Shown here in pieces: positions 53,646-62,447 of a stretch of DNA of 64,000 nt (the stretch's first letter is position 1; each line of letters opens with the position of its first letter). The stretch is taken from positions 372,001 through 436,000 of the forward strand of contig NZ_VFEU01000003.1 in the NCBI RefSeq assembly GCF_007858255.1, written 5' to 3'. A program made the position numbers and the translations under genes. The notes under the pieces are model-generated. The model ran no database searches, was not told the DNA's origin, and was given only the letters and a program-made list of their open reading frames with translations. The DNA is from Pseudomonas rhodesiae (GTDB lineage Bacteria > Pseudomonadota > Gammaproteobacteria > Pseudomonadales > Pseudomonadaceae).

Positions 53646-56148
53646 TGAAGGCCTCCGCTAACGTATCCGCGGTGCAGCGCAAGTCGCCGATCATCAGCAC
53701 GTTGCTTTCCTCACGGGCCTTGGAAGGATCGAGTAGGAATTGGCAGAGCAACTGGTTGTTGCGCCGCACTTCGAGGGTGGGCGAGCTGGCGTTCATCTCA
53801 AGGGAGAAGAAGCCGTCGACTTCGCTGACGCCACGGGTGGCGTGGTTGATCACATGCAGGCCCTTGAGCGGCTTGCCCTGAGGGTCGACCAGGCGCCCGA
53901 GCACGGTGACGGTCTGCATCACGCTGATCTTGCGGTAATCCACCCCGCCCTTGTTCAGGTGGTAGCGGGTGCGTTGCGGCTGGATCGAGGCCGACGGCGC
54001 ATGGTTGCCTTCGAAGTCGAAGCTGACCGAGCTGCCTTTGTAGGCCGCCACCGGAATGAAGTTACGCCCCGGTCGCAATGCCGTGCTGCCGCCGCTCATG
54101 TCATCGGCGCGCAGGGCGATGTCATCCACGTCGGTTTCCACGTCCACGATCAAGCCGGAACCGGACCCGTGGTACTGGCTGGTGAGCACCATTTCCCGCT
54201 GCCCCATGGCGAAGGTGCTGTCCAGGTTCAGGCCGCCGGACAGTTCGTTGTTGAACGAAGAACGCTGGACGAAGCCGTCGCCAGTGACCACGTCGTTCTG
54301 GAAACTGGCCATGCCGGACAGACCGACGCCGTAAGTGTCGGTGATCGCGGTCGCCGACACGCTTTGCAGGACGTGATCCTTGAGGTCTTTGCGGTAGGTC
54401 AGCGAGGCGTTGTTGTCGCGAGTGCCGTCACGGGCGGTACGGGTGCCGATGCTGGCGGACCATTGCTCGCCCGGCGCACCGAGGGCCAGGCTGACACTCA
54501 GGTCGACGCCGCGGTTGCGCCGGTCACCGGTGCTGGCGGTCGCCGGCCGGTCGAACACCGACAACCGCCAGTTGGCGTCGTTGCCGAACAGGTGGGTGCG
54601 TTCGGTCCAGCCCAAGTCCAGGCCCAGGCCATCGGTATTGCCTTGGCTGTACGACACGCGGCCATTGATCGAACGCAGGTTGCTGAGCCGGTGGTTGAGG
54701 GACAGCGATGCGTTGCTGGTCTGGCCGACGAATACATCGCGCTGGCGGATGCGCGTGCCGTCGGGCAGGGTTTCGTAGGTGTTGCGGGTGTCGAGCCAGC
54801 TACGGGTGTAGTTGAACACCACCGTGCCGGCACCGTAGTTGTAGAGGGCGTTGAAGTCGGCGCCGGTGCCGTATTTTTCGGTCTGGTACAGGTTGGCATA
54901 CAGGCTGGCGTAGTTGGCCAGGGTCCAATCGATGGAGGTGCCGTACTGCATGTTGTCCTTGACCTGGCGCCCGGACACGCCCAGCACCACGCGTGGGTGT
55001 GCCAGGTAATTCAGCGAGACCCCGGCGGTCGGATCGCCGCTGGTCTGCTCTTCGTAGTTGCTCAGCAGTTTGCTTTCCCGGCCGGCAAACAGGTTATAGC
55101 GCCAGCGCTCGTCGAGGTTGCGCCAGTTGTTGGGTTTGTAGACCAACTCTTGTGTGGTGCTGGTGATCTGGCCGTCTTCGATCAGGCGCACTTCCACTTC
55201 ATAAATGCCGCCCGGCAAGGCACGGGTGTCCAGACTCTGCAAACCGCTGCCGACGGCCTGGGTGTTGATCAGCAGGCCATTGCGGTAAATCTCCACCGAT
55301 GCCTGGCGGCTGGCGGTGACGTAAATCGGATACACGGCAGGCTTGGGGTTGTTAATCATCAGGCTGTCGGAGCTGCCGTACATCACCCCGATGGCGGTGT
55401 CCGGGCTCGCGCCGAAGGAGCGCAGTTGGCGGGTCAAACCTTCGGAGTTGGGGGTGAAATAGCCCAAACGCAGGAACTTGCCTTGCAGCTCGCGCTGGGT
55501 GTAGAGCGAATAAACGGCGTGGTTGAGGTCCTGGTCATCCGGCCCGCCCAGCCGCGACAACTGCATGTTCAGGGTCTGGCTCCACAGGCCCAGGCTGCTG
55601 CTGGCATCCAGGCCGAAGCGCCCGCCCAGGTCCTGGCCTTCGCCGCCACTGAGGTTCAATTGGTTACGTACGATCAGGCCGGTGCTGCCGCCGGTGGGTA
55701 GGAAGTAGTAACGCTCTTCGTCGGCGTCACGTTCGGCGTCCTCGGTCAGCAGGGAAACCTTGGAACCTTCCAGGTTGTAGTGCACCGCCAGGAGTTTTTC
55801 CGGGCAGTTACTTTCGCAGCTTCCCAGTTTCACGCCTTGTTTCAGATAGTCGGCCCAGCGATCGCGCTCGTCGTCCTTGATCACGCTGCCGTCGTGGTCG
55901 GTGAATTCGAGCAAGGTCAGGCGGTCATCCCGCGATAGCACCACCATCGCTTCAGAAACAAACTCCTGATCGAGTTCAACCCTGACCGCCAGAGGCACAT
56001 CAAAAAAATGCTCTTCAAAGTCTGCCGGCAAACCCTTGGCCTGGGAGAGCAAACTACGGGGTGTGGTGCCGTTGGCGGGATCTGCCGCCAACGCGCCCGC
56101 ACAAAACAACAGGGCGAGCGCTGCCGCGATGGGAGTCATCGGGAACAT
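53623..56148 (-). CDS. CS1-type fimbrial usher
   Basis: 841 residues if ATG 56148 is used (MFPMTPIAAALALLFCAGAL, signal peptide to ALAA); a TTG at 56178 is in frame but has a poor ribosome site. Outer-membrane beta-barrel of the CooC/CfaC/CblC group: NQLNLSGGEGQDLGGRFGLD, VYPIYVTASRQASVEIYRNG, plug-domain EVEVRLIEDGQITSTTQELV, and a C-terminal domain ISVMQTVTVLGRLVDPQGKP ending with two Cys (LLCQFLLDP, GDLRCTAD). It is the assembly platform for the fibre. Second gene of the operon. Confidence 0.88.
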   Translation of the reverse strand: MFPMTPIAAALALLFCAGALAADPANGTTPRSLLSQAKGLPADFEEHFFDVPLAVRVELDQEFVSEAMVVLSRDDRLTLLEFTDHDGSVIKDDERDRWADYLKQGVKLGSCESNCPEKLLAVHYNLEGSKVSLLTEDAERDADEERYYFLPTGGSTGLIVRNQLNLSGGEGQDLGGRFGLDASSSLGLWSQTLNMQLSRLGGPDDQDLNHAVYSLYTQRELQGKFLRLGYFTPNSEGLTRQLRSFGASPDTAIGVMYGSSDSLMINNPKPAVYPIYVTASRQASVEIYRNGLLINTQAVGSGLQSLDTRALPGGIYEVEVRLIEDGQITSTTQELVYKPNNWRNLDERWRYNLFAGRESKLLSNYEEQTSGDPTAGVSLNYLAHPRVVLGVSGRQVKDNMQYGTSIDWTLANYASLYANLYQTEKYGTGADFNALYNYGAGTVVFNYTRSWLDTRNTYETLPDGTRIRQRDVFVGQTSNASLSLNHRLSNLRSINGRVSYSQGNTDGLGLDLGWTERTHLFGNDANWRLSVFDRPATASTGDRRNRGVDLSVSLALGAPGEQWSASIGTRTARDGTRDNNASLTYRKDLKDHVLQSVSATAITDTYGVGLSGMASFQNDVVTGDGFVQRSSFNNELSGGLNLDSTFAMGQREMVLTSQYHGSGSGLIVDVETDVDDIALRADDMSGGSTALRPGRNFIPVAAYKGSSVSFDFEGNHAPSASIQPQRTRYHLNKGGVDYRKISVMQTVTVLGRLVDPQGKPLKGLHVINHATRGVSEVDGFFSLEMNASSPTLEVRRNNQLLCQFLLDPSKAREESNVLMIGDLRCTADTLAEAFNGSGKAG

Positions 56149-56185
56149 GAACGGAATACTCTGATTTTCGAACTGCAATAAGGGA

Positions 56186-56247
56186 ACCGATCAACCGACA
56201 TGACTGCCTGCCGATCGGTATCACTACCCAATAAGCCGACGCTTATT
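56186..56247. promoter_or_regulatory. two intercistronic hairpins after the major pilin gene
   Basis: ACCGATC/GATCGGT (56186-56192 with 56213-56219) and AATAAGC-CGAC-GCTTATT (56230-56247) lie between pilin stop and usher start. They are placed to stabilise the pilin mRNA or reduce read-through, which would give excess pilin over usher. Confidence 0.5.
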
Positions 56248-56263
56248 GATCAGCGGGCCTGCC

Positions 56264-56755
56264 TCACTGAGTGACGCGAGGCTCGTGATCGAACACGATG
56301 GTGTAGTTGGTGGTGAACAGCCCGGAAACACCGTCAGCCGGCTTGGCCGCGGCAATCACCAGATCAGCCTGAGTACCCGGCGTGGAGCTGGCGTCATCGA
56401 CCACTTCCAGCGGCGAGCCGGTCAGCACCACACCGTTGAAGGTGTTGGTCAGAGCGATGGCGTCGGTGCCGTTGCTCAACGAAGCAGGACCACCTTCGAT
56501 GTAGGCTTTGATGGAGCCTTCGGTGTTTTTCACGTCGTAGGTGGCGCGCAAGGAACTCAGCTCACCGGACACGGTGTTGTAGTTCATGACTTCGTCACGA
56601 CCAAAGTTCGGGTCACGCGGTTGAACGTGGAACTGTTTAGTCGGGATCGAGGCTTTGATGTTGATGACGCTGGACGCTTCACCGACAGCGAACACACTGG
56701 ACGAACCGAAAGCCAGGGCAATCAGTGGCAGTACGAAAGCGGTTTTTTTAAGCAT
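56264..56755 (-). CDS. CS1-type major fimbrial subunit (pilin)
   Basis: 163 residues. Signal peptide MLKKTAFVLPLIALAFGSSSVFA. The mature protein AVGEASSVINIKASIPTKQF ... HEPRVTQ has about 140 residues with the donor-strand-like N-terminus (VINIKASIPTKQFHVQ) and no Cys, like CfaB/CblA pilins of the alpha-fimbriae clade. First gene of the operon, behind a long AT-rich leader. Confidence 0.88.
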   Translation of the reverse strand: MLKKTAFVLPLIALAFGSSSVFAVGEASSVINIKASIPTKQFHVQPRDPNFGRDEVMNYNTVSGELSSLRATYDVKNTEGSIKAYIEGGPASLSNGTDAIALTNTFNGVVLTGSPLEVVDDASSTPGTQADLVIAAAKPADGVSGLFTTNYTIVFDHEPRVTQ

Positions 56756-57272
56756 TTTAAGTACCTGTTATCGCATTAAGAGCGTTAGTTGAAAAACTCA
56801 GTTTCGTGCGTGGCACAACTCGAAAAAACCGAGTCCTGCGACGCACGTAAATAGTCCCTCGAAACGCCTTTTCGCGAAGCCAGTACTTTCGTTTAAAGCA
56901 GTAGTTAATCACGACACGACAAGACAGAAGAAAACCTTGATATTCAATATCATGGATATTAACTGTAAGCCGCTTATTACATCACTTAATGCAGCGTACT
57001 ACTTGCATTAACAACTCGACTGTAAGACGAATACTACATGCCGTACAGGGCCTGATTATTATCTGATTTAGAGTAATAACTCCAACTAACAAGTTAGTAT
57101 CAGACACTTGAAAACGCTACTTATTTGCTGAGTAAAACAGCCGATCAGCCGCCGTTGCAGACCCAGTGCAGCCCAGCTCGCAAGGGCTTGCGCGCGCCGA
57201 TACCGTTCGTCAGAGGTTTTTGCATGACTCATAAGATATATCTTAAGTTGTATCTAAATGAGACAGGAGAGC
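56756..57272. promoter_or_regulatory. AT-rich fimbrial control region
   Basis: 517 bp, much more AT-rich than the rest of the window between about 56880 and 57125. It holds two palindromes that could be operators: TGATATT-C-AATATCA (56938-56952) and ACTAAC-AA-GTTAGT (57085-57098). It must contain the promoter of the fimbrial operon to the left and that of the PadR gene to the right. No coding sequence with a ribosome site is seen. AT-rich DNA of this kind is a typical target of the MvaT/H-NS silencers (inference). Confidence 0.55.
57232..57245. promoter_or_regulatory. palindromic operator of the PadR/YqjI-like regulator
   Basis: Perfect 14-bp palindrome TAAGATATATCTTA, followed by a half-site TTGTATCT (57247-57254). 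It lies 27 bp upstream of the regulator start, in position for autorepression. Confidence 0.65.
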
Positions 57273-57827
57273 ATGACCATGAGAGACCCTCATCACCACC
57301 GAGACCACGGTGACAGCCGCGACGGCTTCGACAAACGCCCCGGCCGCGAACGCGGCGGGCGCGGCCCACGGGTGTTTGCGCCGGGGGATTTGAAATTGCT
57401 GCTGCCGGCGCTGATCGCCGAACAGCCGTGCCACGGCTACGATTTGATCCGCCGCATCGAAACCTTGTTCGACGGCGCCTACACCCCCAGCCCTGGGGTG
57501 ATCTACCCCACGCTGACGTTCCTGGAAGAAAGCGAGTTGATCGCCGGCGACAGCGAAGGTGGAAAAAAACGCTACACCATCACCGACGCCGGTCGTCTCT
57601 TCTTAAGCGAACAGGCGGTTGCCCTCGATGGCATTCGTTTGCGCATGGACGTCAGCAAACGCTCGTTGCGCGGCCACGACCGCCCGCCGGAAATCCACGA
57701 GGCGGTGCATAACCTGCGCCATGCCTTGCATTCGCACCACGGGCGCTGGAGCCCGGAAGAAATCGTGCGGGTCGCCGCGTTGCTCAACGGCACCGCCCAA
57801 GCCATCGCTGACGGGAAAGCTCAATGA
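57273..57827 (+). CDS. yqjI: PadR-family metal-responsive regulator, YqjI-like
   Basis: 184 residues from ATG 57273, preceded by AGGAG. The His/Asp-rich N-terminus (MRDPHHHRDHGDSRDGFD) is like the metal-binding tail of E. coli YqjI, which represses itself and the divergent yqjH and is released by excess nickel. The PadR winged helix follows (LKLLLPALIAEQPCHGYDLI, SPGVIYPTLTFLEESELI, GKKRYTITDAGRLFL), then a C-terminal helix for dimerisation. Here regulator and reductase are in one operon (ATGA overlap), not divergent. Confidence 0.85.
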   Translation: MTMRDPHHHRDHGDSRDGFDKRPGRERGGRGPRVFAPGDLKLLLPALIAEQPCHGYDLIRRIETLFDGAYTPSPGVIYPTLTFLEESELIAGDSEGGKKRYTITDAGRLFLSEQAVALDGIRLRMDVSKRSLRGHDRPPEIHEAVHNLRHALHSHHGRWSPEEIVRVAALLNGTAQAIADGKAQ

Positions 57828-58591
57828 ATAAGCCAGGTATCCACCGCGTCACCCACGAGATCAAACGCCGCCGCCTCGACGTGCTGCGCGTGGTCGACAT
57901 TACCCCACGCATGCGCCGCATCACCTTGGGCGGGCCGGAACTGGCGGGCTTTATCAGCCTGGGCAGCGACGACCACATCAAGTTGCTGTTCCCACGCAAC
58001 GCGGCCGAACAGGCCGCGCTGGACAGCCCGACGTTCAACATCAAGGGCGACGGCCCGCAACCGGCCATGCGCGACTACACCCCGCGCCGCTATGACGCGC
58101 AACGCGGCGAACTGGACATCGACTTCGTGCTGCACGGCGATGGCCCCGCCTCCACTTGGGCCGCACAGGCTACGCCCGGCCAGCACCTGCACATCGGCGG
58201 GCCACGGGGTTCGATGATCGTGCCGGACATGTTCGACAGCTACCTGTTGATCGGCGACGAAACCGCGCTGCCGGCCATCGGCCGACGCCTGGAAGAACTG
58301 CCCGTCGGGCGCAAGGTATTGGCCGTGATCGAAATCGCCGATGCGGCGGAACGCCAGACGCTGCACAGCAACGCCGATGTCGAGGTGATCTGGGTGCTGC
58401 GTGGCCAGGATGACCTGCTGGAAGCCGTGCAAAACCTGACATTGCCCAAGGGCTCGCTGTACTGTTTTGTGGCGACCGAGACCCAATTGGCGCGGCGGGT
58501 GCGCCGGGTGTTGCTCGATACGCATCGAGTAAACGAGGAGTACCTCAAGGCCGTCGGCTACTGGCGCGCTGACGGCAGCGAAGAGGCATAA
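57824..58591 (+). CDS. yqjH: siderophore-interacting FAD-dependent ferric reductase, YqjH/ViuB-like
   Basis: 255 residues. FAD-binding domain with RMRRITLGGPEL and the RxYTPRRYD motif (MRDYTPRRYDAQRGELDIDF), and a NAD(P)H-binding-like domain beginning YLLIGDETALPAIGRRLEEL. The family reduces ferric siderophores or dicitrate to release iron in the cytoplasm. Co-transcribed with the YqjI-like repressor, so it is expected to be induced by metal (nickel or iron) stress. Confidence 0.88.
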   Translation: MNKPGIHRVTHEIKRRRLDVLRVVDITPRMRRITLGGPELAGFISLGSDDHIKLLFPRNAAEQAALDSPTFNIKGDGPQPAMRDYTPRRYDAQRGELDIDFVLHGDGPASTWAAQATPGQHLHIGGPRGSMIVPDMFDSYLLIGDETALPAIGRRLEELPVGRKVLAVIEIADAAERQTLHSNADVEVIWVLRGQDDLLEAVQNLTLPKGSLYCFVATETQLARRVRRVLLDTHRVNEEYLKAVGYWRADGSEEA

Positions 58592-58631
58592 CTCATCGCT
58601 CCAACAGGATGAAGCCCCACTCCTGATAGCA

Positions 58632-58664
58632 GCATGTCAGCCAACGATGAAGCGGCTGACATGC
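58632..58664. terminator. bidirectional hairpin terminator
   Basis: A perfect 11-bp stem, GCATGTCAGCC and GGCTGACATGC, with an 11-nt loop, lies between the convergent yqjH-like and Pr6Pr-like genes. Confidence 0.7.
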
Positions 58665-58669
58665 CCGCA

Positions 58670-59296
58670 TCAGAGGGATGGCGCTCGCAAAGACTTGTCC
58701 ATCCCCACCACCAACAACGCAATCAGCACAAACCCCGCCAGAATGCCGCCGGCATTCACGAACACCTGTGGATAACCCAGGGTGCTCACATCGATGAACG
58801 GGTACTGATACTGCCCGAGCAAATCCCCCCGCAACAGCGCGTAGCCGAAGTACACCAGCGGGTAAATCACCCACAGGCCGATATGGGTTAAACGCAACTG
58901 TCCCTTGGGCACGCAACGCCACCAATACAGCGCAAACAGCACGGGCATGACGTCGTGCAGCAATTCGTCGGCAATGAATTGAAAACCTTCGGGCTGCCAC
59001 AGATGTCGCAGCAACAGGTTGTAAGCCACGCCCACCACCACAATGCTCACCGCGATGCCGCTACTCACCGCCGGCGCGAGAAAAAACCGCTGCGCCGCCG
59101 ACGGGCGTTTGACCAGGGCATAACTGAGCACCACCGCCGCCAGGGTGTTGGTCAACACGGTGAAGAAACTGAAAAAGTTGATCAGCCCGCCCATCAGGCT
59201 GGCGCCGGACTCCCAGCGCGAATAGAAAATCAGGTACTGCTGAATCGCCAGGCCCACCCAACCGGCCAGTGCCGCTGCTGCCACATACCGCTTCAT
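58670..59296 (-). CDS. Pr6Pr-family integral membrane protein
   Basis: 208 residues with six predicted TM helices (for example INFFSFFTVLTNTLAAVVLS, VSSGIAVSIVVVGVAYNLLL, IGLWVIYPLVYFGYALLRGD). Motifs FFTVLTN, ELLHDVMPVLFALYWW and YPFIDVSTLGYPQV are the Pr6Pr (FAR-17a/AIG1-like) family hallmarks; related proteins include eukaryotic FAHFA hydrolases. Function in bacteria is not established. It starts 5 bp after the stop of the VF530 gene frame, so the two are probably co-transcribed. Confidence 0.82.
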   Translation of the reverse strand: MKRYVAAAALAGWVGLAIQQYLIFYSRWESGASLMGGLINFFSFFTVLTNTLAAVVLSYALVKRPSAAQRFFLAPAVSSGIAVSIVVVGVAYNLLLRHLWQPEGFQFIADELLHDVMPVLFALYWWRCVPKGQLRLTHIGLWVIYPLVYFGYALLRGDLLGQYQYPFIDVSTLGYPQVFVNAGGILAGFVLIALLVVGMDKSLRAPSL

Positions 59297-59300
59297 GGGA

Positions 59301-59534
59301 TCAATCCAACGGTCGTTTGGTGCGCATCAGCTTCACGTACAGCCCTTCGACTTTTTCCCGCGCCCACGGGGTTTTGCGCAGGAAGGTCAGGCTCGACTTG
59401 ATACTCGGGTCGCTCTTGAAGCAGCGGATATCAATGCGCTCGGCCAGGCCTTGCCATTCGTAATGTTCCACCAGCGTAGTGAGGATGTGTTGCAGGGTGA
59501 CGCCGTGGAGCGGGTCGTTGCTTGTCGCGGTCAT
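59301..59534 (-). CDS. VF530-family small DNA-binding-like protein
   Basis: 77 residues from ATG 59534 ([20 protein letters not shown]). The phrases [32 protein letters not shown] and [12 protein letters not shown] are typical of the VF530/DUF2132 family, a small helical fold known from a Vibrio fischeri structure and thought to bind DNA. Cytoplasmic, function unproven. Upstream gene of the Pr6Pr-like gene. Confidence 0.88.
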   Translation of the reverse strand: MTATSNDPLHGVTLQHILTTLVEHYEWQGLAERIDIRCFKSDPSIKSSLTFLRKTPWAREKVEGLYVKLMRTKRPLD

Positions 59535-59627
59535 GCCAGGCCTATGAAAAAAGGGGGTCGGAAAGGTGCACACCTTATCACCCCGTCAGACCAGGTAAAA
59601 AAGTTCCCGTTCCCAGCAAAAAGAGAT

Positions 59628-59640
59628 GTTATATTGTAAC
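59628..59640. promoter_or_regulatory. Zur box upstream of the zinc receptor
   Basis: GTTATATTGTAAC matches the Zur core GTTATA-N-TATAAC with one mismatch, and is extended by a TATAAC at 59641-59646. It lies 43 bp upstream of the receptor start codon, in promoter position. Confidence 0.65.
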
Positions 59641-59683
59641 TATAACTTTCAAATCTTTTCGCCGTTTTTCCAAGGAATGTCCG

Positions 59684-61702
59684 ATGTCCCTCCCCTCCGT
59701 CTGGCGCTTGACTCCACTGGCCGCCGCTCTGTTGATCTGCACCGAAACCCACGCTCTGGAACTGCCGACCCAAGTGGTCACCGGCAATCCGCTGGGCAGT
59801 GAACAACTGGCCTCGCCCACCACCGTGCTGGAGGGCGATGAACTGACCTTGCAGCAAAAAGGCAGCCTCGGTGAAACCCTGAACAAACAGCCGGGGGTGT
59901 CCTCGTCCTACTTCGGCCCGGGCGCCAGCCGACCGATTATTCGCGGCCAGGACGGCGACCGCATTCGCCTGCTGCGCAATGGCGTGGGCGCGCTGGATGC
60001 GTCGTCGCTGTCTTACGACCATGCGGTGCCGCTGGACCCGGTCAATGTGGAGCGCATCGAGATCGTGCGGGGCCCCGCCGCGCTGTTGTACGGCGGCAGC
60101 GCCATCGGCGGCGTGGTCAATACCTTCGATAACCGCATCCCCACCGAGGCCATCGAAGGCATCCACGGTGCCGGCGAGCTGCGCTACGGCGGCGCGGACA
60201 CCACCCGCAGCAGCGCCGGCAAACTGGAGGCCGGCAACGGCACGTTCGCCCTGCATCTGGACGCCAGCGCGCGGTCGTTCAATGACCTGAAAATCCCCGG
60301 TAGCGCACGCAGCCGCCACGCTCCGGACAGCGACGACGGCCCCGGCAAAAACGGGCGCCTGGGTAACAGCGACGGGCGTCAGGACGGCGGCGCGGTGGGC
60401 GGCTCCTACACCTGGGACGACGGTTACGCCGGGCTGTCCTATAGCAACTACGACAGCAACTACGGTTCGCCCGCTGAACAGGACGTGCGAATTCGCATGC
60501 AGCAGGATCACTACGCGTTTGCGTCGGAGATCCGCAACCTGCAGGGGCCGTTTACCTCGGTGAAACTCGACGCGGGCTACACCGATTACGAACACCGCGA
60601 AATCGAAGGCGGCGAAACCGGCACGTTGTTCAAGAACGAAGGCTACGAGGCACGGGTGGAAGCGCGGCATCAGCCAATCGGCCCCCTGGATGGCGTGCTC
60701 GGTGCCCAGGTGACGCGCAACGAGTTCTCGGCCCTGGGTGAAGAAGCCTTCGTGCCGCAGACCGACACCACCGCCGGCGCAGTGTTTATCCTCGAAGAAC
60801 TGCAAGCCACCGAACGCCTCAAGCTCAGCCTCGGCGGGCGCCTGGAGCACACCCAAGTCGACCCGGACGCCAAGGGCAACGCGCGTTTCGCCGGGGCTGA
60901 CCAAAGCAATAACTTCACCGCCGGCAGCCTGTCGTCGGGCGCGGTGTATACGCTGACGCCGATCTGGTCCCTGGCCGCAACCCTGGGCTACACCGAGCGG
61001 GCACCGACCTTTTATGAGCTGTACGCCAACGGCGCCCACGTCGCTACCGGCACATTCGAGTTGGGCGACGCCAATCTGAACAAAGAAAAAGCCGTATCCA
61101 GCGACGTGGCGCTGCGTTTCGACAATGGCACCCACCAGGGCAGCTTCGGTGTGTTCTACAGCCACTTCTCCAATTACATCGGTTTGTTGGGCACCGGTCG
61201 TACGCTGAACGACGAAGGTGAAGAAGACCCGGCCGGCATCCCTGAGTACGAATACTCCGGTGTGCGTGCGCGATTCGCCGGCTTCGAAGCCCAGGACCAC
61301 TGGAAACTTGGAGAAGGCGCCTACGGGAAATTTGCGCTGGAACTGTCAGGCGATTACACCCGCGCCACCAACCTGGATACCGGCGAAGCCTTGCCGCGCA
61401 TTGCGCCATTGCGCTTGAACAGCGGCCTGCTGTGGGAACTGGACCGCTGGCAGGCGCGCATCGACGTGGAGCATGCCGCCGGCCAGGGCCGCGTACCGGA
61501 TAACGAAAGCGGCACCGATGGCTACACCACCCTGGGCGCCAGTGCCGGCTACCGCTTCAACGTCGGCGGCAGCCAATGGCTGGCCTTTGTGAACGGTGAA
61601 AACCTCACCAACCAGACCGTGCGCTATGCCAGCTCGATCCTGCGAGACATCGCCCCGGCACCGGGACGCAGCGTGCAGGTGGGCATTCGTACGACCTTTT
61701 AA
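59684..61702 (+). CDS. znuD: TonB-dependent outer-membrane receptor, ZnuD-like (zinc)
   Basis: 672 residues from ATG 59684 with AAGGAA upstream and a signal peptide ending THALE; the upstream frame is not coding. Plug domain: TQVVTGNPLGSEQLASPTTV, SRPIIRGQDGDRIRLLRNGV, ERIEIVRGPAALLYGGSAIG. Barrel ends RSVQVGIRTTF with terminal Phe. The sequence matches what I recall of the Zur-controlled P. aeruginosa receptor PA0781/ZnuD. The long extracellular loop near 200-240 is Asp/Gly-rich with only one His, less His-rich than neisserial ZnuD. It imports zinc across the outer membrane with TonB-ExbBD energy. Confidence 0.87.
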   Translation: MSLPSVWRLTPLAAALLICTETHALELPTQVVTGNPLGSEQLASPTTVLEGDELTLQQKGSLGETLNKQPGVSSSYFGPGASRPIIRGQDGDRIRLLRNGVGALDASSLSYDHAVPLDPVNVERIEIVRGPAALLYGGSAIGGVVNTFDNRIPTEAIEGIHGAGELRYGGADTTRSSAGKLEAGNGTFALHLDASARSFNDLKIPGSARSRHAPDSDDGPGKNGRLGNSDGRQDGGAVGGSYTWDDGYAGLSYSNYDSNYGSPAEQDVRIRMQQDHYAFASEIRNLQGPFTSVKLDAGYTDYEHREIEGGETGTLFKNEGYEARVEARHQPIGPLDGVLGAQVTRNEFSALGEEAFVPQTDTTAGAVFILEELQATERLKLSLGGRLEHTQVDPDAKGNARFAGADQSNNFTAGSLSSGAVYTLTPIWSLAATLGYTERAPTFYELYANGAHVATGTFELGDANLNKEKAVSSDVALRFDNGTHQGSFGVFYSHFSNYIGLLGTGRTLNDEGEEDPAGIPEYEYSGVRARFAGFEAQDHWKLGEGAYGKFALELSGDYTRATNLDTGEALPRIAPLRLNSGLLWELDRWQARIDVEHAAGQGRVPDNESGTDGYTTLGASAGYRFNVGGSQWLAFVNGENLTNQTVRYASSILRDIAPAPGRSVQVGIRTTF

Positions 61703-62447
61703 AAAGCCGAGGTTCTTGTGGTGAAGGCGCCGGCCCCGCGCGGGGCAAGCCCGCTCACCACAAAAGAGCCGCTTCTTTTCAGCAAAGAAATATAGATACC
61801 CGCGTTGCACGCTGTGGGAAGGGGCTTGCCCCCGATGGCCATCGGCATCTACATAGATCTCAGGCTGACCCACAACGGTGTGGTGAGCGGGCTTGCCCCG
61901 CGCGAGGCAAGCTCTCTCACCACAAAAGAATCGCTTCTTTTCAGCAAAGAAAATGTAGATACCCGTGCTGCACGCTGTGGGAGCGGGCTTGCCCCCGATG
62001 GCCATCGGCATCTACATAGATCTCACAGGCTGACCCACAACGGTGTGGTGAGCGGGCTTGCCCCGCGCGGGGGCAGTTCGTTCGCCATTCAATTCAAGGC
62101 TGAAACCGCCGTGCATGCAGCGACGTTCTGTCACTGTTACCAAATCGGAAATGATGCATCTTGCGATTTGCGCTTTCTCTCGGCGCGTCATCTCTTTATC
62201 CTTGCCGCAACAAACTGAAACGTTTCACGCCTGCGGTCGATTCCATCTTGCCGAATATCTCCCACACCCAAGACAGCGCTGTCTTATCTCGACCTGCGCC
62301 TGGGGTTCAATCGCCCGCCGGTGGATAACCCCCGCTATCCCCCACAAAAACCGAAATAACGCTGAACCAAGCCCGCGCCGAATCGTCATCTACAGTGAGT
62401 GAAGCACGGGGTTACACAATTATTCCAACGTCACGGAGAAACACACT
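61703..62447. other. 745-bp gap: REP array then gcd leader
   Basis: The left half (61717-62074) is the REP array. The right half (62075-62447) has no gene with a ribosome site and carries the gcd promoter; I see no clear regulator site in it. Open frames here are short and made of repeat sequence. Confidence 0.6.
61717..62074. repeat. tandem composite REP array, 162-bp period
   Basis: Five REP-like elements of two families alternate: GTGGTGA...TCACCAC type at 61717-61766, 61880-61922 and a half at 62044-62074, and TGTGGGA...CCCCCGATGG type at 61812-61856 and 61974-62017. The block from CTCACCACAAAAGA (61754) recurs at 61916, a period of 162 bp, with a nearly identical spacer (CGCTTCTTTTCAGCAAAGAA). 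This shows duplication of a composite unit. Confidence 0.8.

Noticed and set aside
53740..55701. 653-residue plus-strand frame opposite the usher gene
   Set aside because: Antisense shadow of a usher with all family features.
59531..61300. 589-residue minus-strand frame opposite the TonB receptor
   Set aside because: Antisense shadow; the receptor has plug motifs, signal peptide and a Zur box.
61717..62074. CRISPR-like regular repeat
   Set aside because: Only two full units with 162-bp period, palindromic REP cores, no unique 30-bp spacers and no cas gene.
61805..62218. 137-residue frame in the REP array
   Set aside because: Built from duplicated REP sequence; no ribosome site or family resemblance.
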